Shown here in pieces: positions 1-7,039 of a stretch of 64,000 nt of DNA (position 1 is its first letter; each line of letters begins with the position of its first letter). The notes under the pieces are model-generated. The model saw nothing but the letters and a program-made list of their open reading frames with translations. It did no database searches and was not told the DNA's origin. The stretch is taken from the NCBI RefSeq assembly GCF_004765785.1, contig NZ_SBIT01000002.1, forward strand, positions 1 through 64,000. Reading direction: 5' to 3'. Source of the DNA: Halorussus ruber. Its GTDB lineage: Archaea > Halobacteriota > Halobacteria > Halobacteriales > Haladaptataceae. The position numbers and the translations under genes are program-made.

Positions 1-194
1 CGTCCGCTCCCGCTGCCAACATTCAAGAGTCGCGGTGTCTAACGTCCTTTTGAGCAGGTTTGCGGCTTGCATGGACACAACCGCTACAACCTGCTCACTT
101 CTTAAACCGCGCTAACTAGACAGTGCCGTGAAACCGAACACCCCAAAGTGGAAAAACCACGTAGTATTTACGCCCCGTTGAACAATCACCCGCC
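1..194. other. Upstream region with imperfect hairpin; possible cut-off minus-strand ORF
   Basis: No complete gene is visible. An inverted repeat GAGCAGGTT (52-60) / AACCTGCTC (88-96) brackets a minus-strand ATG (72-70), after which the frame stays open for 24 codons to the window edge. A hairpin around a start codon would suit a transposase, but 24 codons are too few to identify a family. Confidence 0.2.
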
Positions 195-1478
195 ATGGAT
201 AGCCGGTTGTTAGACGCTCTTCAATGCCCACTTTGTAAAAACGTGTTCAGGAAGCGTAAGAGGGGAAGGTCAGACAGAGGTTCCGATTTCGGTGTCATAG
301 AGTGTCGATGTTCTGAGTTTCCGGTCGTCGCTGGTATCCCTATCCTGCGGAACGACGCGTTAACGGAACACGTCAAAGACGTAATTCTGAACGACAATCC
401 CTCCGTAGCACTTCACCTACTGCTCAATCGGCCGACCAACTTTCTGCCGGGGCGGCCCTCGTTGGCCAAATTGGCCTCGAAAGTTCGACATCTCCCCGAC
501 CCCTTTTCTCTCGTTTCGAGGTATCTCACCGGTGGGGCAACGATAGAGTCTCAGTTCAACTCGGTCGAGTCAATCGACACGTTCGATGAGGCGGTTCGAA
601 CAGTCGGCATCACGAACAGATATTGCCAGTATCTCCTCCACCGACCATTCGCGCAGAGCTTTTGGAACTGTCACGCTGTTTTACCGCTCGTTACGGCCGA
701 GACAGGCCCTGTTCTCGACTACGGAGGTGGATGGGGGCACACTGCGCAACTACTCAAGATAGCGACTTCCCGACCGATATTCTCACTCGAAGTCGATTTC
801 AAACCGCTCTACTTTACGAAACGATACCTAGAACCGGAAACGAAGGGAGTCATTATCGAGCGAGGCAACGACCTCCCCTTCAGCGAGGACGCGTTCAAGA
901 CCCTCATCGATCTCGACGGTTTCCACTACGTACACAACAAAAACGGGACCGCAAGCGAGTACGAACGAGTTACCCGCGCCGACGGTTCTATCCTGTTATT
1001 ACACACTCACAACAGTAACATAAATGAGAGAGCGAATTTCGGAGCGCCGTTACGGGCTAGTGAGTACGCTGAATGTTTCTCCCGGGAGACGATAGGTGTC
1101 CCAGAGCGCGATTTCCTCACCGACTTCGTAACTGCCTCTGACACGTACACGGCATCTGACACCTCGGTAAGTGAGACCCAGGAGTTCAACTTCTTCATTG
1201 GTCACGACGAAGTTTCGATTGACTGGACGGACCACCCGTTGTCGAATCCGAGCGGCGAGTTCACTCTCAATCCACTCTACGAGAAATCTGCCAACGGAAT
1301 TACACGGGGAACCGTTCTGCCAGCGTTCGCACGAGAATTCGACCTCAGCATGGAAGCCACCAACGAGTATTATTCCCGGGACGAAATCCACGACCGGGCA
1401 CGAGAGCTACTCTACAAGGGTGTCTTGACGACCCTTCCCCCGACGTACACTTCGTCTGACCGTCGGATTTCTATTTAG
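195..1478 (+). CDS. Trm112-like zinc ribbon plus class I SAM-dependent methyltransferase
   Basis: The 427-residue product begins with a Trm112-like zinc ribbon (CPLC at residues 11-14, CRC near residues 37-39, followed by a 'VVAGIPIL' strand), a layout common in bacterial and archaeal sugar or O-antigen methyltransferases. A Rossmann methyltransferase core follows: motif I VLDYGGGWGHT near residue 173, an acidic residue at the end of the next strand (SLEVD) and a DLDG segment near residue 240. The C-terminal 150 residues are not recognised. It lies upstream of a TrmB regulator and a nucleotide-sugar operon, so methylation of a glycan or glycolipid precursor is possible; this is inference from context. 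Base composition is a little lower in GC than its neighbours. Substrate unknown. Confidence 0.7.
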   Translation: MDSRLLDALQCPLCKNVFRKRKRGRSDRGSDFGVIECRCSEFPVVAGIPILRNDALTEHVKDVILNDNPSVALHLLLNRPTNFLPGRPSLAKLASKVRHLPDPFSLVSRYLTGGATIESQFNSVESIDTFDEAVRTVGITNRYCQYLLHRPFAQSFWNCHAVLPLVTAETGPVLDYGGGWGHTAQLLKIATSRPIFSLEVDFKPLYFTKRYLEPETKGVIIERGNDLPFSEDAFKTLIDLDGFHYVHNKNGTASEYERVTRADGSILLLHTHNSNINERANFGAPLRASEYAECFSRETIGVPERDFLTDFVTASDTYTASDTSVSETQEFNFFIGHDEVSIDWTDHPLSNPSGEFTLNPLYEKSANGITRGTVLPAFAREFDLSMEATNEYYSRDEIHDRARELLYKGVLTTLPPTYTSSDRRISI

Positions 1479-1522
1479 TGATCTAGCAACCCGAGCTTCG
1501 AAAGGAGAAGCCCCCGTAGCAG

Positions 1523-1538
1523 TAACGAACAGTCGTTA
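1523..1538. promoter_or_regulatory. Inverted repeat before the TrmB-family regulator
   Basis: TAACGA-N4-TCGTTA is a perfect 6-bp inverted repeat 27 bases before the start codon of the regulator gene, a usual position for autoregulation. It differs from the TACTC/GAGTA boxes at 5649 and 5902. Confidence 0.35.
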
Positions 1539-1565
1539 AGTACTACGAACGAACACAGCTACTAT

Positions 1566-2420
1566 ATGCCAGACCCCTCGGACACTTCTCGCCTCTTGGA
1601 CAAACTCGACCTCAAGGAGTACGAACAAACCGCACTCGAACACCTCTTCTCACTCGGCCGCACGACAGCGCCGAACCTCGCGGAAGCCACCGGCATCCCC
1701 AAGGCGCGCATCTACGGCGTCCTCGACTCGCTCGCGGATCAAGGCCTCGTCAAGATAATCCCCGGTCGCCCGAAGAAGTACCAACCCAAATCACCAGCAG
1801 AAATCCTCAACCGGGCGCAGGAGAACCGCCGCCAGTCGTTCGAATCCTACCGCAGAGAGATCGAGTCTGTTCGCGGCGAGTTCCTCGACACCTTCGGACC
1901 GCTGTACGAGCAGGCGAGCGAAGACATCACTCCGACAGAGGAACTGTTCTACGTCGTGGACGTGGGCGACCCGAGCGAGACCGAGACGCGCCAGCTGTAC
2001 CACGACGCCGACGAGACCGTCAACGTCCTCACGAAGAGTTTCGAGTACTTCGAGGAGGTCGAACCCGCTTTCGCCGACGCTGTCGAGCGCGACCTCGACG
2101 TACAGCTCATCTTTCTCGAACCGGAGTACCTCTCGGAGGAGAACGAGACCGTCCAGCGGGAAATCGTCTCGGCCATCGACGCGACCTACCCCGAGGTCGA
2201 GTATCGATTCAGTAAGGAGAAACTCCCGTGGCGGGGGACCCTCGCGGACCCGAGCATGGAGTACGAGACCGGGAAAGCCATCTTCCTCGTCGAGGAGAAG
2301 GACGTACCGCTCCACATGCGACAGGCCGCGGTCACGGAGAACGGGTCGTTCGTGGCCGGGATGAAGCGGTACTTCGACCTCATCTGGGAACACGACAGCC
2401 GAGAGACGGCCTGCGAGTGA
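1566..2420 (+). CDS. TrmB-family sugar-responsive transcriptional regulator
   Basis: The 284-residue protein has the TrmB layout: an N-terminal winged helix (LKEYEQTALEHLFSLG, residues about 15-30, then a recognition region IPKARIYGVLDSLADQGLV), a 'GRPKKYQPKSP' wing and linker, a coiled segment near residues 80-100 and a C-terminal PLD-like domain with no sugar-binding extension as long as in Thermococcus TrmB. Haloarchaeal TrmB proteins control sugar metabolism genes. Two palindromes matching the reported haloarchaeal TrmB motif (TACT-N7/8-GAGTA) lie 3-4 kb downstream, at the head of the convergent epimerase operon and over the start of a small ORF. This gene ends three bases before that operon's last gene, in convergent orientation. 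Whether it or another TrmB paralogue binds those boxes is not shown by sequence. Confidence 0.85.
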   Translation: MPDPSDTSRLLDKLDLKEYEQTALEHLFSLGRTTAPNLAEATGIPKARIYGVLDSLADQGLVKIIPGRPKKYQPKSPAEILNRAQENRRQSFESYRREIESVRGEFLDTFGPLYEQASEDITPTEELFYVVDVGDPSETETRQLYHDADETVNVLTKSFEYFEEVEPAFADAVERDLDVQLIFLEPEYLSEENETVQREIVSAIDATYPEVEYRFSKEKLPWRGTLADPSMEYETGKAIFLVEEKDVPLHMRQAAVTENGSFVAGMKRYFDLIWEHDSRETACE

Positions 2421-2423
2421 AAA

Positions 2424-3416
2424 TCAGTTCGCCTTCTGCCGAATCAGCTCTCGAATCGACTCCTCGACGGAGTGGGCCGTCTCCCAGCCAAGTTCCTCGT
2501 GGGTTCTCGTCGTATCGACCGCGAAGTCGCTAACGAGCGTCTCACCCTCGCGGGGGTTCTCGACCAGCGAGACCTCAGTCTCGATATCGGCCTCGTCGGC
2601 CGCAATCCCTTGTACCAGTTCGGCCACTTCCATCACGCTCGGGTCCTCTTCGCTGGCGAGTTCGTACTTCCGGACGCCCGTCTCGTTCGCGTCGAGTTGG
2701 TCGAGCATGACTTCCGCGCTCCGGAGGTACGCCCGCGCCACGTCCTTGACGTGGACGTAGTTGCGCGACTGGGTGCCCGGTTCGTAGACGGTCAGCGGTT
2801 CGTCGGAGAACACTCGATTCACGAAGAAGTTGATGACCGTGCCCTTCGAGACGGTACGGCCGTCAATCTCGTGTTCGCCATAGAGGTTCGATTTGAGGAA
2901 GAGATGGGCGGGGAACTCACCGTCGGCCATGTCCTCAACGAGGTGTTCGCCCAGTAGCTTCGTCCGTCCGTACCAGTTCATCGGGTCGCGCGGCAGGTCG
3001 CTGGTGATGGGGAAGGTCTCGGGGTCGCCCAGCACGGCCATGCTGAACGGGAAGACGAGCCCGGCACCGGTCTTTCGGCAGAACCACGCGACGTTGGCGG
3101 TCCCTTGGACGTTGACCTCGTAGGCGAGGTCCCGGTTCTCCTCGCAGTCCTCGACCCCGCTGATGGCCGCCAAGTGCATCACGATGTCCGCACCGTCGAG
3201 CGCTTCCTCCAATCGGTCTCGGTTTCGGATGTCGAGGTGTCGGACCGAGATGTCTTCGATTTCGCGCACGTCGCCGAGGTAGAAGTTGTCCACGGCGACG
3301 ACGTTCCAGTCGGGGTGGACCGCGCGGAGTTGCTGTACGACTCGACTGCCGATGTAGCCTGCGGCTCCGGTGACGGCGATCGTGGGATGGTCGCCTTCGG
3401 ACGTCGTTTCGGTCAT
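2424..3416 (-). CDS. NAD-dependent epimerase/dehydratase (extended SDR)
   Basis: The 330-residue protein carries the extended short-chain dehydrogenase fold: nucleotide-binding TGAAGYIG near residue 17, 'DIVMHLAAISG' near residue 75 and an active-site YGRTK (YxxxK) near residue 150. The family interconverts NDP-sugars (epimerases, 4,6-dehydratases, decarboxylases); the exact reaction cannot be read from the sequence. It is the last of three consecutive minus-strand SDR genes and overlaps the gene before it by four bases, which indicates translational coupling. It ends convergently with the TrmB regulator gene. Confidence 0.85.
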   Translation of the reverse strand: MTETTSEGDHPTIAVTGAAGYIGSRVVQQLRAVHPDWNVVAVDNFYLGDVREIEDISVRHLDIRNRDRLEEALDGADIVMHLAAISGVEDCEENRDLAYEVNVQGTANVAWFCRKTGAGLVFPFSMAVLGDPETFPITSDLPRDPMNWYGRTKLLGEHLVEDMADGEFPAHLFLKSNLYGEHEIDGRTVSKGTVINFFVNRVFSDEPLTVYEPGTQSRNYVHVKDVARAYLRSAEVMLDQLDANETGVRKYELASEEDPSVMEVAELVQGIAADEADIETEVSLVENPREGETLVSDFAVDTTRTHEELGWETAHSVEESIRELIRQKAN

Positions 3417-4399
3417 GGCTCGAAAGACTCGTCGGCCGCGTTAAACTCGGTCGGTTCGCCGCTCGACGTGAACCGGTCGGCGAGGTCGCGCACGCCGTCG
3501 CGGACGGTCCACTTCGGTTCGAAGCCAGTCTCGGCCAGTCGGTCGAAGTTGACGTGGTACGACGGGCCGGGGTGTTCGTCTTCGAGGTACGTAATGTCGA
3601 GGTCGCCGTCCACCTCGTCGCGGACGATTTCGGCGATTTCGGCGATGCGGTAGTTCTCGTCGTTCGCGCCGACGTTGTATACTAGTTCGGACCACGCGTC
3701 GGGATTGCACGCGGCGTGTTCGAACGCCCGCGCCGCGTCTCGGACGTGGATGAACGGCCGCCAGTTGCTCCCGTCGCCGTAGACGGTCAGCGGTCGGTCG
3801 GTCAGCGCGCGGAACACAAAGTAGTTGACGACGAGGTTGAACCGGATGCCGGGCGCGTAGCCGTAGTTCGTGCTCATCCGGAGCGCCGTGCCGTCGAAGT
3901 CGCCCGCCGCGACGTGGTCGGAAAGCAGTCTCTCGGCCTCGTGTTTCGTCTCGGCGTACGGATTGAGCGGGTCGGGTTCGGTCTCCTCGTCGATGTCGGT
4001 GCTGGTCGCGCGGCCGTAATTATTACACGACGACGCGAACACGACGTTCTCCACGTCGAGCTTTTCGGCCGCGGTCAGGACGTTCTCCGTCCCGTCGAGG
4101 TTGACGGCGTAGGTCTCGTCCTCTCGGTCGTGCGTGCTGTTTGCGCCGGTGATGGCCGCGAGGTGGACGACCGTATCGACGGTCCGCATCGCGCTCTCGA
4201 CGTCACCGTACTCGCGGACGTCGCCGCGTTTGAACTCTAAGTCCGCGTCGGCACCGACTCGCGCCGCGAGGAGATTCCGGGGAGAACCGGACGCGAGGCT
4301 GTCAAGAACGGTGACGTTCCCGACCTCATCGTTGGCTTGGAGTCGCGGAATCAGCACGCTACCGATGTATCCGCAGCCGCCGGTCACTAAGACGTTCAT
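3413..4399 (-). CDS. NAD-dependent epimerase/dehydratase (extended SDR)
   Basis: This 328-residue extended SDR starts with MNVLVTGGCGYIGS (GxxGxxG), has 'DTVVHLAAITG' near residue 75, an 'SSCNNYG' strand and a YAETK (YxxxK) active site near residue 148. It is a nucleotide-sugar-modifying enzyme of unknown specificity. It is the middle gene of the operon: 24 bases after the sulfoquinovose-synthase-like gene and overlapping the next gene by four bases. It is clearly related to that next gene in length and motifs, so the two may be an old duplication or may act successively on one sugar. Confidence 0.85.
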   Translation of the reverse strand: MNVLVTGGCGYIGSVLIPRLQANDEVGNVTVLDSLASGSPRNLLAARVGADADLEFKRGDVREYGDVESAMRTVDTVVHLAAITGANSTHDREDETYAVNLDGTENVLTAAEKLDVENVVFASSCNNYGRATSTDIDEETEPDPLNPYAETKHEAERLLSDHVAAGDFDGTALRMSTNYGYAPGIRFNLVVNYFVFRALTDRPLTVYGDGSNWRPFIHVRDAARAFEHAACNPDAWSELVYNVGANDENYRIAEIAEIVRDEVDGDLDITYLEDEHPGPSYHVNFDRLAETGFEPKWTVRDGVRDLADRFTSSGEPTEFNAADESFEP

Positions 4400-4423
4400 T
4401 ATGGAAGTAAGAAGGGTATCAGG

Positions 4424-5647
4424 TCAGTCGAGTTCGGCCGCGACCTCGTCTGCGTCTGCCTGCTCTTCCTCGATGCGGTCTTCGAGGACGCCGGGCAGGA
4501 AGCGGTCCTCGTAGGCGGTGATAGTCTCCTCGTACTGAGTTAGCGTCTCGAAGATGTCGCGGACGCCCTCCTCGAACGACTGGGCCTGCTCGCCGACGAG
4601 GTCCATGTACCGGTCGTTCTCGATCTCCATCTTGTGAGTCTCGTCCTCGTCGCGCGGGTTCTCGAAGTGTTCGACCGCGACATCGTAGCCGAACTCCGAA
4701 GCGACGTCCGAAATCGTTTCGGCAATCTCTACGATGCTTATGGCACGCGTGACTTGGTTGTACACTGTGTAGTCGTCGGGGCGCTCGTCGGGGTCGGTCA
4801 GCGCGAGTCGAGCGAGGCCTTCGACGGCGTCCTCGAGGCTGACGAACGGCTTGCGCTGCTCGCCCTTGCCGTACACCGTCACGGGGTAGCCAGCGATGGC
4901 CTGCGCGCAGAAACGGTGGGCGACGGTCCCGAAGTAGTAGTCGAAGTCGAACCGGGTCTTGAGGTGGTAGTCGTCGCCGCGGGTCTCGGCGGTCTCGGTC
5001 CCGTAGGCGATGGCGGTCCGCACGTCGCTGATGGGGATGTCGAACTGCTGGTGGGCCAGCCGCATGTTGGCGGCGTCGTGGGACTTGGTGAGGTGGTACC
5101 AGCTCCCCGCCATCGCGGGGAAGGGCACGTCGTCACGCTCACCCTGATTCTCCATCGTGGCACCGCCCTCCGGAATCGGGAACTCGGGGGCACCGTACAC
5201 GCCGGTCGTGGTCGTCTCGATGAAGTGGGAGTCGGTCAGGTCGTGTTCTTCGAGGCCCCAGAGGAGGTTGCGAGTCGCTTGGAGGTTGTTGTGCTGAGTA
5301 TAGTTCGCGCGCTCGCCGTTGATCTGGGAGTACGGCGCGGACGGCTGGGCGGCCGTGTGGACCACGGTGTCGGGTTCGTGGACCGAGAGGAGTTCGTCCA
5401 CGAAGTCCTTGTCCGTCAGGTCACCCTCGACGAACGAGAGGTTGTACACGTCGAGTTTGGCCTTGGCCGCGCCCAGTCGCTCCTCCATCTCGCGGATGGG
5501 AATCGCGCTTGTGCTACCGATTTCGCTGACCCACTCGCGTCGCGCAAAGTTGTCTACGGCGACGACGCGGTCGTCAGTACGTTCGGCGATTCGGAGAGCA
5601 GTCGGCCAGCCGATGTACCCATCGGCGCCCGTAACTAGTATCGTCAT
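4424..5647 (-). CDS. UDP-sulfoquinovose synthase-like NAD-dependent epimerase (SQD1 family)
   Basis: The 407-residue protein starts with TGADGYIGWPTAL and contains the long insertion and 'GSWYHLTKSHDAANMRLA' active-site region (near residue 180) that resemble plant and bacterial SQD1, which joins sulfite to UDP-glucose to form UDP-sulfoquinovose. The TTTTGVYG strand supplies the catalytic Thr; Tyr and Lys of YxxxK are present. It is longer than the two SDR genes after it, as expected for SQD1. It is the first gene of a three-gene operon, so the pathway may add a sulfonated or otherwise acidic sugar to lipid or N-glycan; the true substrate is unproven. A palindrome ends one base before the start codon (5649-5671) and probably controls the operon. 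An alternative is a related NDP-sugar epimerase without sulfite chemistry. Confidence 0.75.
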   Translation of the reverse strand: MTILVTGADGYIGWPTALRIAERTDDRVVAVDNFARREWVSEIGSTSAIPIREMEERLGAAKAKLDVYNLSFVEGDLTDKDFVDELLSVHEPDTVVHTAAQPSAPYSQINGERANYTQHNNLQATRNLLWGLEEHDLTDSHFIETTTTGVYGAPEFPIPEGGATMENQGERDDVPFPAMAGSWYHLTKSHDAANMRLAHQQFDIPISDVRTAIAYGTETAETRGDDYHLKTRFDFDYYFGTVAHRFCAQAIAGYPVTVYGKGEQRKPFVSLEDAVEGLARLALTDPDERPDDYTVYNQVTRAISIVEIAETISDVASEFGYDVAVEHFENPRDEDETHKMEIENDRYMDLVGEQAQSFEEGVRDIFETLTQYEETITAYEDRFLPGVLEDRIEEEQADADEVAAELD

Positions 5648-5648
5648 G

Positions 5649-5671
5649 GGTTACTCAGACTGCGAGTAACC
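5649..5671. promoter_or_regulatory. TrmB-like operator of the nucleotide-sugar operon
   Basis: GGTTACTC-N7-GAGTAACC is a perfect 8-bp inverted repeat immediately before the start codon at 5647. It contains TACT-N8-GAGTA, the motif reported for Halobacterium TrmB. A TATA-like TACTTTTTAGG lies just upstream on the minus strand, so the box is downstream of the TATA element, a position that favours repression. Confidence 0.6.
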
Positions 5672-5790
5672 ACCCTAAAAAGTATTGTTATTTTAGATTT
5701 GGCTGGCGGTTTCACTTGCCGAAGCTGAGACTAAGCAGTACGCTTTCTGTGATAGAACCTTCGAGCCTCCAAAATCGAACGAAACCGACG

Positions 5791-5910
5791 CTATTCGTCT
5801 TCGCGCTGTTCGCTCAGTCGTTCCGCAATCTCGATGCAACCGTCTCCGTCGCCGAGACACTCTAGGTGGTCACTCGCGTCGTCTTCCGGAGCCGAATTAG
5901 AGTTACTCAT
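5791..5910 (-). CDS. Small acidic two-cysteine protein (39 aa)
   Basis: A 39-codon frame encodes a serine-rich start, then a conserved-looking segment DHLECLGDGDGCIEIAERLSEQ with two cysteines eight residues apart. Very short haloarchaeal proteins with a DHLE..DGxGCxEIxExLSE pattern are familiar, but no function is known to me. Support comes from the strongly acidic composition and from a palindrome over the ATG that matches the one at the head of the neighbouring sugar operon. It could instead be spurious given its length. Confidence 0.5.
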   Translation of the reverse strand: MSNSNSAPEDDASDHLECLGDGDGCIEIAERLSEQREDE

Positions 5911-5922
5911 TGTCTGAGTAAC
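5902..5922. promoter_or_regulatory. Second TrmB-like box, over the start codon of the 39-aa ORF
   Basis: GTTACTC-N7-GAGTAAC repeats the motif at 5649-5671, with the same arms and the same 7-base spacer length. The ATG of the small ORF (5910-5908) lies inside it. Two such 14-bp matched arms within 260 bp are unlikely by chance. Confidence 0.55.
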
Positions 5923-6093
5923 CCACCTCATTCGGGACGTATCAGTGTATCGGAACCATCGGGACATATACGACGAAACCGTTCGAGGCCACCGGACGAG
6001 CGAGTTCGGGGCATCCAAGTCGGCACCCAAAACACAACAGTTTAGCGGCGCGACGAACCACGGCTTCGAATACGAAGACGGAGTTACGAACCT

Positions 6094-6558
6094 ATGGATA
6101 TCATCGACGACAAGGGCCGACTCTTCGGCACCGTCAACATCATTGACGCGCTCGCAGTTCTGCTCGTCCTCGCAGTTGCCGCCGCAGGCGCAGCATTTGT
6201 CCTCGGTCCGAAAGAGAAAGCGACCGACCGCACGAAAACGACGGTCACGTTCGAGGCAACCGGCGTCCAACCGTACGTCGCCGACGCCATCCCCGAAGGT
6301 ACCATCGACTCGGACCGCATTGCCGCCGTCGAGAACAAATCGGTTCGTCCGACCGAAGTGGTCGTCACCGACCAGAACGGGACATTCCACGAGCGGAAGC
6401 ACCCACAGAAAAAAACAGTCACACTTCGCGTTGCGCTTAACACCACGAGCGCGGACGGCGAATCCCAGTTCGACGGCGAACCGCTCGAAGTCGGCCAGCA
6501 ACTTACGCTCGACTTTGGCCCCGTCACCGTGAAAGGGGCCGTCACGAAGACCTCCTAA
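6094..6558 (+). CDS. DUF4330 family membrane-anchored protein
   Basis: The 154-residue protein begins 'IIDDKGRLFGTVNIIDALAVLLVLAVAAAG', the hallmark of DUF4330: a short cytoplasmic start, one membrane helix (about residues 18-38) and an extracellular beta-rich domain. Function is unknown. It is followed four bases later by a gene of unknown function, probably in one transcript, and sits near genes for nucleotide-sugar precursors, so an envelope role is plausible but not shown. Confidence 0.75.
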   Translation: MDIIDDKGRLFGTVNIIDALAVLLVLAVAAAGAAFVLGPKEKATDRTKTTVTFEATGVQPYVADAIPEGTIDSDRIAAVENKSVRPTEVVVTDQNGTFHERKHPQKKTVTLRVALNTTSADGESQFDGEPLEVGQQLTLDFGPVTVKGAVTKTS

Positions 6559-6561
6559 TCT

Positions 6562-7038
6562 ATGCCGACCGACACCCAGCGCGCGGGCTATGCTGCCGAC
6601 TCCATACTTGTTAGCCTCACTCGGCACATTGTCGCTCAGCTTCAGATGTGGATAGCCGCCTCGTGGCTCGCCCGCGCGGGAACAGCATTCGTGGATCGCC
6701 TTGCCACCGCCGCCGACGCGTCAGTGATAGCCAAGAGCGGCCGTACGTTCGCATTCTGGATACACTTCTCGTTCTTCTATCGTTGGCTCACTAAGAAACC
6801 GAACCCGGAGGTTGTCGTCATCGACCTTCGGGAGACCTACACCGTTGGGCCGTTCATTAGACTTCTCAACCGCCTCGCGCCGACCGTCGCTCGCATATGG
6901 CAAGGGTCGTTCGTCGCCCGAATCACAATACGACTCCGGACGGCCGCGAATGCAGCGTGGCTGACGGAATCAAAAACGGTTCGACTGCTCCGGGCGGCGT
7001 TGGAACCCCCAGAGTTGCCAGACGAAAACGAACGGTAG
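6562..7038 (+). CDS. Haloarchaeal protein of unknown function next to DUF4330 gene
   Basis: The 158-residue protein is not recognised. It is unusually rich in Arg, Trp and Ala for a haloarchaeal protein and contains weak hydrophobic stretches (near residues 55-70 and 95-110) that could be amphipathic or peripheral membrane helices. A 'NPEVVVIDLRETYTVGPF' segment near residue 80 looks conserved in style. It starts four bases after the DUF4330 gene, which suggests co-expression and a joint envelope-associated role. It ends one base before the convergent glmS gene. Confidence 0.65.
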   Translation: MPTDTQRAGYAADSILVSLTRHIVAQLQMWIAASWLARAGTAFVDRLATAADASVIAKSGRTFAFWIHFSFFYRWLTKKPNPEVVVIDLRETYTVGPFIRLLNRLAPTVARIWQGSFVARITIRLRTAANAAWLTESKTVRLLRAALEPPELPDENER

Positions 7039-7039
7039 C

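Noticed and set aside
5791-6627. 278-codon minus-strand ORF
   Set aside because: Most of it is antisense to the DUF4330 gene; only its last 39 codons are kept as a possible small gene.
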